Origin: Coccinella septempunctata
Taxonomy: Eukaryota; Arthropoda; Insecta; Coleoptera; Coccinellidae
NCBI RefSeq assembly: GCF_907165205.1
Contig: NC_058195.1
Span: 23,704,936 to 23,768,935 of the forward strand
DNA: 64,000 nt
Direction: 5' to 3'
Shown here: in pieces, positions 10,837 to 20,196 of the stretch
Layout: each line of letters opens with the position of its first letter
How positions within the stretch are numbered: the first letter of the stretch is position 1
The notes under the pieces: model-generated
Database searches by the model: none
The model's input: the letters and a program-made list of their open reading frames with translations, nothing else
What the model was told of the DNA's origin: nothing
Program-made: the position numbers and the translations under genes

Positions 10837-12243
10837 TGTAACGTGGTTTACTCGGAGAAACCTTAATCTCGAGCGCCAGCTATTCTTTTCAATAGGAAGA
10901 ATAGCAAACCTACCAGAGTAGCTGCTAGCCGGAGACAGAGCTCGATGTTGTCTAGGGTAGTAGCGACAACGAAGAAGTCAAAATCGAATTATGTAAAAGT
11001 TTATTCACACCTTCGGAAACTAATTATATGTACAAGGGAGATATGTGTGATATAAAATATGAGTGATTCTATAAGTGAAAATACATTCGGGAAATCTTAT
11101 CCGGTCACGAGCACTTTATGAAATTTATACCGGGTGAAGTGAAAAATTAACGGTTCAATAAAAATGCGCCAACCAGAACTGACGAATGCTAAGGACTTGC
11201 TATACGGTATCGGTATGTAGTTGTATTTCTCCGGAAATGAAACACAATAAGGGCGGATCTGTTCGAGACTTTTATTCGCTGCCCCAAGGGTTATAACACG
11301 CCATGACTGACAGCGAAGAAAATGTCTATTTTTAACGCAACTACGGGATTTCACTGACTACGTGCGGTATCTCTTATTCTCTGCCCCAAGGGTTATAGCA
11401 CGCCATGACTGACAGAAAAGAAGGGATTTCGGATTCAACACTTATGACGCGGAACGCGGACAGGGGGGGTTGACGGAACTTTCCCTTCAGTACCCCAAGG
11501 GCTAGGGCGGATCTGTTCGAGACTTTTATTCGCTGCCCCAAGGGTTATAACACGCCATGACTGACAGCGAAGAAAATGTCTATTTCGCGCAACAGGGTAA
11601 AGAACGATAAAATACAACAGAAAACGATACAGTACAGCAGTGTCAAAGTTAAGGAAGTAACGGCGTAGGTCTAACAAAGAAACTGAACGGTACAGACGAG
11701 GACCTACCTCCTTTGTTTCAAGCACTCGAAACTCAAAGGATTCAAAAGAAAAACTAAAAAAAATTAACTCTAAGCACTGATGCAAACACAAAATGATTAT
11801 TCTTCAACGGCGAAAGAAATACCGAAAATTAACTGAATCTATGAAAGAAGTCACCACGTTAGAAAGCGAAAAATCGAAAATACTGAAGCGAAGTGAAAGC
11901 ACTGAAGTAAAAGTCAAAAGTCAGCCGAAGAACTGAAGTAACAGTCGAAAAGTGACCGTCGCGGGGGGAAAATTTGCTTTTATAGGCATATCCCCTCTCA
12001 CGGTAAAAATCTGAAAATTCCGGTTTATCGCATATCAACAGATGAAAAACGTCGAAATCTTCAGCGGCATGTAAGAAAAACAACGTGAAATACAGATAAG
12101 CGGTTTTTTACATTTACTCTGCCTATCGGAATGAACGTACGGAATATTCGAGAATTAAAATATTTTCAAAGACGGAAATTTAAAACGAAAGAAATGCACT
12201 AAAATGAACTCCAATTTTCCTCAGAAAACTGGACTTCATTACA
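10837..12243 (+). mobile_element. Probable solo LTR (1,407 bp) inserted in a PLE, TSD GCCA
   Basis: It begins TGTAACG and ends TTACA, giving LTR-style TG...CA termini with a 5-bp inverted end. It is flanked by the 4-bp direct repeat GCCA (10833-10836 and 12244-12247). Removing the insert and one GCCA joins the PLE reading frame exactly (RRMS to QHKND). There is no internal coding region, so a solo LTR or a non-coding LTR element is most likely. Strand is assumed. Internal 80-bp repeats are annotated separately. Confidence 0.8.
11250..11588. repeat. Internal direct repeats of the solo LTR (about 84-bp unit)
   Basis: GGCGGATCTGTTCGAGACTT followed by CGCTGCCCCAAGGGTTATAA occurs at about 11251-11334 and again at 11505-11588, nearly identical. 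A shorter third copy (TGCCCCAAGGGTTATAGCAC) lies at about 11382. LTRs often gain such repeats in U3, where they can act as enhancer-like blocks. Confidence 0.8.
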
Positions 12244-12880
12244 GCCAGCATAAGAATGATATTAGAAATCCTGATAAAACTAGTGCTCCTGTTGAACATG
12301 TCAGATGAACATGACACAATATGAATTTTGGTGCGGTTGACGTGTTAAAATTTGAAAAAAATTAAAAAAAAAGAACGTTCTTGGAAATGTTTCATATTGA
12401 GAAGCGGCGTTCCAATGTCATAAATTTTAGAAAGGATATGGAACACATAAGTAATATTCATTCGAACCTGATTCTTAATAATTCTGATAATTTTGATAAT
12501 TCATTGAAACCAATATGCAACCTTCATGATGTTTTTTCTATGACTTCGAGCTGTCACTCAATGAGATTCAATTTTAACACTCTGTGTTGTCTCCCTAACC
12601 TAATTTTGCTGACATTGTTTTGGGATTGACGAGTTAAAGTATTGTTGATATTGGAATTTATACTTGTATACCTTTGCAATCGTGTGGTTGATAGTTTTTT
12701 TTAAAGAAAGTTGTTTGTTTGATGTTGTTACCTATTTTTATCTAGATATGTTTTTTTTTTTGAGATATAGCACACATCCTATATTCGGTATGTAGCTTTA
12801 TGTGATGGTTGCTTGTTTTTAACTGTATCAAAACGTTGACCAATGAATAAATAGAGAGAGTTCTTAAGCTAGTGTTTCCC
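12244..12880 (+). pseudogene. Penelope-like element, 3' piece: GIY-YIG C-terminal part and 3' UTR
   Basis: Resumes the PLE frame with QHKNDIRNPDKTSAPVEHV, MNFGAVDVLKFEKN and FLEMFHIEKRRSNVINF, matching FLEMFHIKGTKNVMNSR of the PLE at 26.1 kb. Two stops precede the last block. The rest, to about 12880, is AT-rich UTR-like sequence with AATAAA near 12845. Confidence 0.83.
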
Positions 12881-12916
12881 ACACCCCATATCCACAAATT
12901 AAGTTGATAAACGTGT

Positions 12917-13498
12917 TTGTTATTAGTAAAACACCTTGAAAGTAACGTGATTCATTGCACAATACTCAAAGGAAAGTATAAAGGTGAGGAAGTTTTTCTC
13001 AGATTTCCGATGGTCCCAACAGATATGCCATTTGAGTTGGAGAGAATTCAATTTCCCATTCATCTTGCGTTTTTTGTGACAATTAACGAATCGCAAGGCC
13101 AGTGCTTGCATGGGTGTGTGTGGCTTAAATCTAGAAAATAATTGTTTTTCTCATGAGTAGTTCTATGTTGCGTGTTCAAGAGTCGGCAAACCTTCTGCCC
13201 TATTCATTCTTGCACCCGGGAAAAAAATAAAAATATCATTCATCACAAGGTACTACAATGAAGCAATTATAAAATATTCCAAACAAAAATTTATAATATG
13301 TACAACAATTCGGTTCCTACCTCTTGAATAAGGAAAATTCTTTTAGTGTAAATAACAATGTACATACTTATTTCAATATAATTAAATTTTTTGTATATTT
13401 TGTACTTTAATTCCTCCTAATCTATCTCCTGCTTAAAAAAATGGTTAGTACAACTTTATGTACCTCTAAGGCGAAACAATGTTCGCCGGGTCAGCTAG
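12917..13498 (+). mobile_element. Helitron 3' end: PIF1-type helicase C-terminus and terminal hairpin-CTAG
   Basis: The frame 12917-13141 reads FPMVPTDMPFELERIQFPI then LAFFVTINESQGQ, the last motifs of the PIF1-like helicase that Helitrons use for rolling-circle transposition. At 13470-13487 lies a perfect hairpin (GGCGAA, loop ACAATG, TTCGCC), followed by GGGTCAG and CTAG at 13495-13498, then T. This hairpin-CTAG-T order is the classic Helitron 3' terminus. The 5' part is dispersed or lost. Confidence 0.88.
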
Positions 13499-14035
13499 TC
13501 GTTAAAATTTAAGTGTTTTTTCCGCCGACCTCTTAATAATAGCACTGTTTAACGTACACGAAATTAGTTAGTAATGGATCATTTTATTGGTTAATTTCCT
13601 ATTAATGCATTATTGTCATGGCTAATCGAACATAGAAGTATTCAGGAGCTTCCCAAATAATTATTTTATTTGTAGGTCGCATTGATTTTCGTAGTACCTA
13701 GCGGGTGAATTGAATAGAGCTGAATTGTGGAGGTTGCAAAAAAATTATGATGGTTAGAGAGTAATCAATATATGTATATGTACTACAACTTCCACCAGCT
13801 ACACACATTCTTTCAGATATCATAGGGAACGTTATCAATGTGATTCACTCAAAATGTCACAACTCGAATATGTTCTCTATGGACTTCTCGAATTGTTCGA
13901 TCGGCCGCATAAATATCAACATTCCGGTATGAACATAGAAAATTTATAAGGTGTCAAATTTGACTAGGTATCGATAGAAAATTTTTTCAATCAAGAATTC
14001 ACATTCAATTCAATATGTGGTCGACGGAAAAATCT
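13499..14035. other. No recognisable feature
   Basis: Host-side sequence right of the Helitron end. No coding or repeat structure that I can identify. Confidence 0.4.
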
Positions 14036-14157
14036 TGTAATCAACTCGTTTATTAATTCAGCGATTAATGATCTCGAACATTAACGTGCTCGCTCCGCTC
14101 GCACGTTAAAATATCTCAATCATTAATCGCTTTCATTAATAACCTTGTTGATTAAAT
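14036..14157. repeat. 122-bp palindromic MITE-like element with ACGTGCTCGC core
   Basis: A nearly complete palindrome: TAATCAAC, TTATTAAT, AGCGATTAATGA and TTAACGTGC on the left mirror GCACGTTAA, TCATTAATCGCT, ATTAATAA and GTTGATTA on the right. The centre is TCGCTCCGCTC. Mismatches are few and spread evenly. There is no coding capacity. A short non-autonomous DNA element is likely; the superfamily is unknown. Confidence 0.75.
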
Positions 14158-14328
14158 AACTATTACGATGAAGCATAGTCTTGACTCTATAACAATCGAA
14201 GTGCACCTCCACAGAAAGCCTGTATGTTCTCTTTTCTCTACTAGGTACAATTTGTTTGAAAGCAATCATTAAACAATATACAAATTTAAACTTAAAGTAT
14301 ACACTCAACATTCTTTGGGAAAACGGAA

Positions 14329-14563
14329 AATCATGTCTAAAAGTGAACGACAGAAGACAAATGTCAAAACGTCAGGGGTGTCCAGAAAGTACTGATCTTC
14401 TTTTTTCTTCTAATCTCAGTAATATCTATACATATCTTTTGTCTCTGAAGAAAGAACCATTGTACAATAAATAGCCCAGTAGAAGAAAGAAGAAGAGCAA
14501 TACTTTCTGGACACCCCTGACGTTTTGACATTTGTCTTCTGTCGTTCACTTTTAGACATGATT
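14329..14563. repeat. 235-bp palindromic element, arms about 62 bp
   Basis: The left arm starts AATCATGTCTAAAAGTGAAC and the right arm ends with its inverse (TTCACTTTTAGACATGATT). The arms also pair through GACAAATGTCAAAACGTCAG and GGGGTGTCCAGAAAGTA. The loop is about 110 bp. It directly abuts the mariner-like element on its right. Confidence 0.85.
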
Positions 14564-14564
14564 C

Positions 14565-16503
14565 GCTGTCAAATACAGGGTGGTCCAGATCGTAACCAAG
14601 AAATTTTAACCACGTATTCTACATCAAAAATAAGCCCTAGTTTGTCATATAAACATATGTGGAGAAATGTTTCCTCTCCGAGATACGGGGTGTTTAAATT
14701 ATAGAAAAAAACAAGTTTTTTATTAATAACTTTCACACTGCTTGAAATATTTTTATGAAATTTGAGACATAGGTTTTGAGCGTCAAGGAGCACTTTTTGC
14801 ATAATATGATCTTCTTCTTTTCTATTCTACCAGTGGCGACCGTACTGCGCGAGATTGAATATTTTCAGATAAAAAAATGATACGCTACTGGTTTTTCCGA
14901 CCATAAAAATTACTTTTTAAATCCTTATTCAATTTGGAGCAAATTCGGTCTCCTGACTTCTTGCTATACGAGGCACCGTTTCCGGTTAAAAAATAAAACA
15001 CATTCTCATGCATGAAGAAATCGCCAAACTTAAAGAAGATGTTCGAAGTATGACCCATTGTGCTGAACACATAATTCACATCGACGTCTAATAGATCCGA
15101 CAGCAGCAGCTAAATTTCGATTTCTTAATTCGTCGCAAGCATTTTAGATACGGCCAATAAGTTTTTTCCTTGAGTTCACAGAAGTCATATATACGATTTC
15201 TTTCAAGAACCCCCATACGAAGTAGTCCAAAGGGGTAATATCGGGGCCCTGTGTAGGCCAACTGACTGGCCCATCACGTCCGATCCATCTTTCTGGAAAA
15301 TTATTATCCAACCAGTTCCTCACATTTCTATGAAAGTGGGCTGGACAACCGTCAAGTTGAAACCAAGCCGCTAATCTTGATTCTACTGGAATATTTTCTC
15401 ACATATTTGCAAGCTCTGCCATTAGAAATTGTAAACAATTTTCACCACTAACTCGTTCTGGTAAGAAATGGGGTCCAAATAGGTGATCATTATAAACTAC
15501 AAGCCAAACATTAACATTAAATTCTACTTGGAAATTTCTTGATCGAATGGGATGTGGATTTTCGTGGGCCCATACATGCTGGTTATGAAAGTTTAACACG
15601 CCCCGACGACTGAAACACGATTCATCAGTCCATAATATGGTATTTAAAAAGTCTCTATTCTGCTCAATTGAACAAAGAATCCATTGGCAAAAAAATAACC
15701 TTCGCTGTTCATCACCTTCTCGTAAACCTTGGACGGGTTGCAAGAATTTTTAACATAGAAAATCGAAGTGTGCGAGCTGCTATTCGACTGCTTGTTGTTG
15801 GATTCCTATCAAATTCACGAAGTATCCTCCATGGCACACTTTGCTTTCCACAATAAAGAAATTACAGTCTTTTATGGTTATGCTTGTATTGAAACGAGTA
15901 ATTGGAAACCAAAACTGTCATTTAAGTTTTTTAATCAAATTAATCTACCCTAAAAATAGTAGTTGGGTGTGTGTTGAATTTATCTAATCTTAGAAAATTG
16001 CTACAAAACCGTATTAACCTTTTTATTGCTATATCAAATTTTTGCGATTTCTTTATGCATGGTAATGTGTTTTATTTTTTTAACCGGAAACGGTGCCCCG
16101 CTCAGCAAAAAGTAAAGAACCGAATTTGCTCCAAATTAAATAAGGATTCGAAAAGTAATTTTTATTGTCGGAAAAACCAGTGGCGTATAATTTTTTTATC
16201 TGAAAATATTTAGTCTCGCTGCAGTACGGAGGCCACTGGTAGAATAGAAAAGAAATGATATTATTCAAAAAGTGCTCCTTGACGCTCAAAACCTACGTCT
16301 CAAATTTCATAAAAATATTTCAAGCAGTGTGAAAGTTATTAATAAAAAACTTTTTTTTCTATGATTTTAACACCCCGTATCTCGGAGAGGAAACATTTCT
16401 CGACATATGCTTATATGACAAACTAGGGCTTATTTTTGATGTAGAATACGTGGTTAAAATTTGTTGGTTATGATCTGAACCACCCTGTATTTGACAGCGT
16501 CTG
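14565..16503 (-). mobile_element. IS630/Tc1-mariner-like element with about 460-bp inverted terminal repeats
   Basis: Outer ends CGCTGTCAAATACAGGGTGG (left) and the inverse at the right form long inverted arms. The left arm runs to about 15030 and the right from about 16035. Both carry ACAGGGTGG, AGGGCTTATTTTTGATGTAG and CAAGGAGCACTTTTTG. TA adjoins the CAGGG end on both sides, as expected for this superfamily. The minus-strand transposase remnant lies between. Part of the interior (15.75-16.03 kb) is of unknown origin and has replaced the transposase N-terminus. Confidence 0.82.
15135..15743 (-). pseudogene. Mariner/IS630-type transposase, C-terminal catalytic part with one stop
   Basis: The minus strand reads LFFCQWILCSIEQNRDF and ILWTDESCFSRRGVLNFHNQ (first catalytic D), then HVWAHENPHPIRSRNF and NVNVWLVVYNDHLFGPHFLP. 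After a stop near 15396 the same frame continues AAWFQLDGCPAHFHRNVRNW (second D) and PTQGPDITPLDYFVWGFLKE (third D region). These are the DDE/D blocks that cut and join DNA at the inverted ends. The helix-turn-helix N-terminus is absent, so the protein cannot be functional. Confidence 0.87.
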
Positions 16504-16639
16504 TTTCGAAATAGCGACCACCCCTGTTGGCAGACGCTTACGATTTCAATTAGTTAAGATCCTAGACCATTTTGACACAACATTCATCTTGGTAACTATT
16601 AGGAAGTTCAATCGATTTTTTCTCATCTTTTCAATTTTT

Positions 16640-17640
16640 TTTTATCCCATAAGGCGACCACTCACGCCCGGCAGACGGGCGGTTCCAAGTTTTCGTAATA
16701 AAGTTGAACCAAAGTGCCAAACCAAACCTTTGGTAACTTATGAGGTAGTTGTTTTTGCTGCCAGCTCTCGGACTAAATTGTCTAAATTGTTCCCGCGCTT
16801 AAATAGGACAGAGATATCTGAAATCCAGAATCCGGGAACATATTATGTCTGTTCGTTTGCCGATTTCCAACCCCATAACCCCAAAACAGCCTTGGCTGAA
16901 CACTGCAATAACACAGGTCACAACTTTAATTTTGAAGACGTCCAAATATTAAATAGGGGGCCTTTCTTAAGTAATCGGCTAATTTTTGAAATGTTACAAA
17001 TAAGCTTACTATTCCTTATTAAAAACAAACAAACAATTACGAAATTAACGATGAAAATTTAAAAAAAAAAGAATTTAAATATTCAGCTCCTCTCCATTCA
17101 ACTACTCTTCGATACGTCACATGCAGGCGTCTACCATTTTTACCCTAATTTGTCTCCAGTCCACCGTTTCTTTGATTTCACGTTCGTCTGTCAACATACA
17201 ATCTGTGCATCGCTCGCTTTGTTTTGTCTCCGCATTTTAGTCCTCGTATATTATTCCTTTTACACGAAATATTGGAGATTTTTTGCATTTTCACGTGATG
17301 ATTTTGGAAAGATACAATTGCTTAGTCTGAAAGTACATTATTTATGTATTTATACGTTATTTTCACTTTTAGTCTTCGAAATCTTTCGAGTTGTGTAATG
17401 TTTCATGTGTCCAAATTATGAAAAAGCATCTTTTCTCAGATATATTATCTAGTCAGAAATTTGTAGTTTAGCTCATTTTTCCTTCTTATTTGTAAACATC
17501 TGCAGAATGTTAAACTATGTTTCTCCACGAACTTTGTAGATACCTGAGGATGGAAATAAATTTTTCCGAAACGTCGGCGTACTAACAGAGTATCGTTTTC
17601 AGGTATATCTTTCTGATCCTACACCACTAACCATCTTGAA
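16640..17640 (+). pseudogene. Penelope-like element, 3' end (5'-truncated) with 3' UTR
   Basis: A frame ending at 17062 contains KTALAEHCNNTGHNFNFEDV, then QILNRGPFLSNRLIFEMLQI. These match the C-terminal part of PLE GIY-YIG regions (compare AEHCRKTKHVMDYNSTKILE at 26.0 kb). Upstream, from about 16640, the frame is not clearly PLE. A non-coding 3' region then runs into the hammerhead-like motif at 17536-17590, as expected for a PLE terminus. Confidence 0.72.
17534..17592 (+). ncRNA. Hammerhead-ribozyme-like motif (PLE terminal repeat)
   Basis: CTGAGGA (17544-17550), a stem-II hairpin TGGAAA-TAAAT-TTTTCC (perfect GGAAA/TTTCC), then GAAAC (17568-17572) and GTC, with ACGT as the minimal self-complementary helix III. 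This is the CUGANGA...GAAAC...GUC order of hammerheads. Helix I pairing is poor. It lies at the end of one PLE and just before the reverse transcriptase of the next. Confidence 0.5.
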
Positions 17641-17689
17641 GTAAATTTTCGGATCACCACTTCAAACTTCGTTCGAAGGTTTAGTTTTT

Positions 17690-19024
17690 GTTAATATAGA
17701 TCTTAAATCTTTTTGCGTTTTAAAAACATATGTTCAAAATAAATTTATCACACCATCTTATAGCAAACCCCCACATTTATACGGCCTACCTAAAATACAT
17801 AAACGTCTTATTCCTTTGAGACCAATAGTAAGTTCACTTGGATCCCCCTGTCAAAAATTTGCTAAATATATATTACAATTTTTGAACCCATTGATAGGAA
17901 AATCAACCAGTTTTTTGAAAAATAACCAACACTCTTTTGAAAAATCAAGAAATTTTAATCTAAATGCAACTGACATCTCAGTAAGTTCTGATGTAGTAAA
18001 TCTGTTCCCAAATGTTCCAGTTGATAAAACTCTTGAAATAGTGAGAACAAAATTGATTAATGATAGAACCATTCATGAAAATTCAAAATTGACAATTGAT
18101 GATATAATGGAGATATTAGAAGTTTGCCTGAATTCCACAAATTTTCAATTAGATAATGTTTTCTATAAACAAAAATTTGGTATGGCTATGGGCTCTCCTT
18201 TATCATCAGTAATGAGTAACATATTCATGGAATATTTCGAACAAAAATATATAGACACATATTCACTAGAACCAAAGACTTGGCAATATGTAGATGATAT
18301 TTATATGATTTGGCAACATGGTAGAGATAAACCAAAGAATTTTTTTGATCATATTAACAACAAAGAACCTACAATAAAATTCACAATGGAATTAGAGCAG
18401 AATAATGAAATTTCATTTTTGGATGTTTCCATAAAAAAATTTTCGAATTATTTTGAAACGAGCGAATACCGAAAAAAGACACATACGTATAGATATTCGA
18501 ATTTTTATTCCAATCACGAAGTAAGTGTCAAAAGAGGTATTATTAAAACACTTTATGATAGAACTAATTTAATTTCATCTACTCCCGAAATTATAAATTG
18601 ACTTCATTAAAAATTCTCTTACAGATAAATAACCAAAAAATTTTATTGAAGAAACAATACTAAATTTCGGGAGAAAAATGACTAACCAAAAGCATAATAA
18701 TGATCAGAAACAACCAACAAACCCTCAAGAACCACCAAATTTATTGAAAGTAATTCCTTATAGTAATGGCCTTTCAGAAAAATAAGAAGAATAGGTTCTA
18801 AATTCAACGTAAGAGCTGTTCTCAAAACGCAAAATGATTTAAGATCTACATTAACAAATCTAAACCTTTGAACGAGAAACAAAAATAAAAAAATTCAATT
18901 CACAACATTGCCTGTATCTGTGGTAAAACTTATACAAGTGAATCGTCTAGACTTCTAGAAATAAAAAAACGCGAACATAAAAATTATATTAAAAATAGAG
19001 AAATTAATAGATCGCAGATCATCT
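17690..19024 (+). pseudogene. Penelope-like element: reverse transcriptase and start of GIY-YIG domain
   Basis: From about 17690 the frame reads NKFITPSYSKPPHLYGLPKI, then RPIVSSLGSPCQKFAKYI. A 261-aa open run to 18601 has SSDVVNLFPNVPVDKTLEIV (motif A), GMAMGSPLSSVMSNIFMEYF (motif B) and WQYVDDIYMIW (catalytic YVDD). After a stop and shifts it continues with LLKVIPYSNGLSEKIRRIGS, FNVRAVLKTQNDLRSTL and CGKTYTGESSRLLEIRKREH (GIY-YIG start). PLEs prime on nicked DNA using this RT and endonuclease pair. The coding sequence is interrupted at 19024 by a SINE. Confidence 0.9.
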
Positions 19025-19292
19025 TTCATTCATTCATATTCATATATTCATATTATCCTGATTCCCCATGGGTACCGAAATGCCCCTCAGAAGCTCTGTG
19101 GCTTGTACAAGTTCGGGGTATCAGTTGTGTACTGTGTCCTTACGCTACCTTAGGCACAGCATTGTTAATTTGAACCTAACAGTGAATGGTGGGCCATACC
19201 CTTATGGAGTAGAAAATTCCTTCTCTAGCCAGGGATCGAACTCTGAACTCTGAGCCGACGCTTCTTAACACCAAGCTACGGACGCTATTTGT
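19025..19292 (-). mobile_element. tRNA-derived SINE inserted in the PLE
   Basis: Read on the minus strand from 19292: AGCGTCCGTAGCTTGGTGTT (A-box-like), then GAGTTCGATCCCTGG (B box, resembling GGTTCGAATCC), a unique body, and a repetitive tail of GAATAT/GAATGAAT at 19025-19055. A box, B box, body and short-repeat tail is the layout of a tRNA-derived SINE transcribed by RNA polymerase III. PLE coding sequence is recognisable on both sides (GIY-YIG start before, GDHMMDWNNTEIS after). Confidence 0.75.
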
Positions 19293-19558
19293 TCTAATAC
19301 AGGAGACCACATGATGGATTGGAATAACACTGAAATTTCAATGACGGAACCAGATCGTAATAAACGAAAGATTAAAGAGTCTACGTGTATTTTATTGGAT
19401 CAAAATAATAATTTGGCAAATTGTTCGGTAGGAATAGATCATATTTGGATTAATTTACTGAAGATGAAACTGTCAACCGGTAATTTCCAAATTAAAGGAA
19501 TCAACGTTTCTGTGCAGTTCCATGTATTAACAATTAAGAAGATTCTCGAAAATTGATT
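19293..19558 (+). pseudogene. Penelope-like element: GIY-YIG C-terminal part after the SINE
   Basis: Reads SNTGDHMMDWNNTEISM, CILLDQNNNLANCSVG and IDHIWINLLKMKL. The TGD/H and 'EIS' pattern aligns with ALAEHC-x-TGHNFNFED-type segments of the other PLEs here. The frame closes at 19556, eight bases before the hammerhead-like motif, so this is the 3' coding end of the element that starts near 17690. Confidence 0.8.
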
Positions 19559-19606
19559 TTCGTCTGATGAAGGAGTCTGATATAGACTCCGAAACATTAC
19601 AATATA
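19554..19606 (+). ncRNA. Hammerhead-ribozyme-like motif (PLE 3' terminal region)
   Basis: CTGATGA (19564-19570), stem II GGAGTC-TGATATA-GACTCC (six perfect pairs), then GAAAC (19591-19595) and ATTAC. The core is canonical up to GAAAC; the expected GTTAC/GTC has become ATTAC, which would weaken helix III. It lies directly after the PLE stop codon and upstream of hairpin-repeat copy 3, like the motif at 7851. Confidence 0.55.
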
Positions 19607-19649
19607 AAATTATAATTTCCAATGTTCTTTATTTTCAGTTCCTTGTCAG

Positions 19650-19783
19650 GCAACAATTTTTTCTAGTTGATTTGCTCCTGACAAATTAGTGCAAGAATTC
19701 ACACAGGAGCAAATCATTTATTTCTCTTTTTAAATTGATTTTGTTCCAGAGATTGGGAGTGAAAACCATAAAAAGTTTCAGGA
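19650..19783 (+). repeat. Dispersed PLE-associated hairpin repeat, copy 3
   Basis: The best-preserved copy. GATTTGCTCCTG and CAGGAGCAAATC form a perfect 12-bp stem with a 23-bp loop containing ACAAATTAGTGCAAGAATTC, followed by GAGATTGGGAGTGAAA. The two other copies are at 6512 and 7925. Confidence 0.82.
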
Positions 19784-19849
19784 AATGCAGAATCCTCCCA
19801 GAATGAATTTCAATCCAAATATGATTTCAGTTTTGGCTGCAACATCTAT

Positions 19850-20195
19850 TGTTATTTATTTATTTATTCTAAAGGGGTTACATACAGATCTAGTGATCCA
19901 AAATAGAATTGGCGCCCCCTCTACCGATCGTCCTAGAATTTTGAAGGTTTCATTCAGTAACCCAATGATTGTGACCAGAATTCTGAAGAATAAAACAATT
20001 ATTAAGAATAAACCTGACTGGCGAAATTTCAGCATCTCCGACGATAAGACACCTATACAAATTAAGGAACTCAGCAGGTTACGTGAAGAGCTAAAGCGCA
20101 GGATACATGCGGGGGAATCCAATATCGACATAAAATATATATCTGGTACTCCTATTATCACTAAAACAACTGACTCTAAACAGCCAAAAAATTAA
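19850..20195 (+). pseudogene. LINE ORF1, C-terminal part
   Basis: The open frame reads DRPRILKVSFSNPMIVTRIL, NKPDWRNFSISDDKTPIQIK and LSRLREELKRRIHAGESNID, then IKYISGTPIITK. This is the C-terminal domain of CR1/Jockey-type ORF1, which binds the element's RNA. Coding before about 19850 belongs to the hairpin repeat, so ORF1 is 5'-truncated. ORF2 follows immediately on the same strand. A short TTTA run at 19853-19872 marks the probable junction. Confidence 0.75.
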
Positions 20196-20196
20196 A

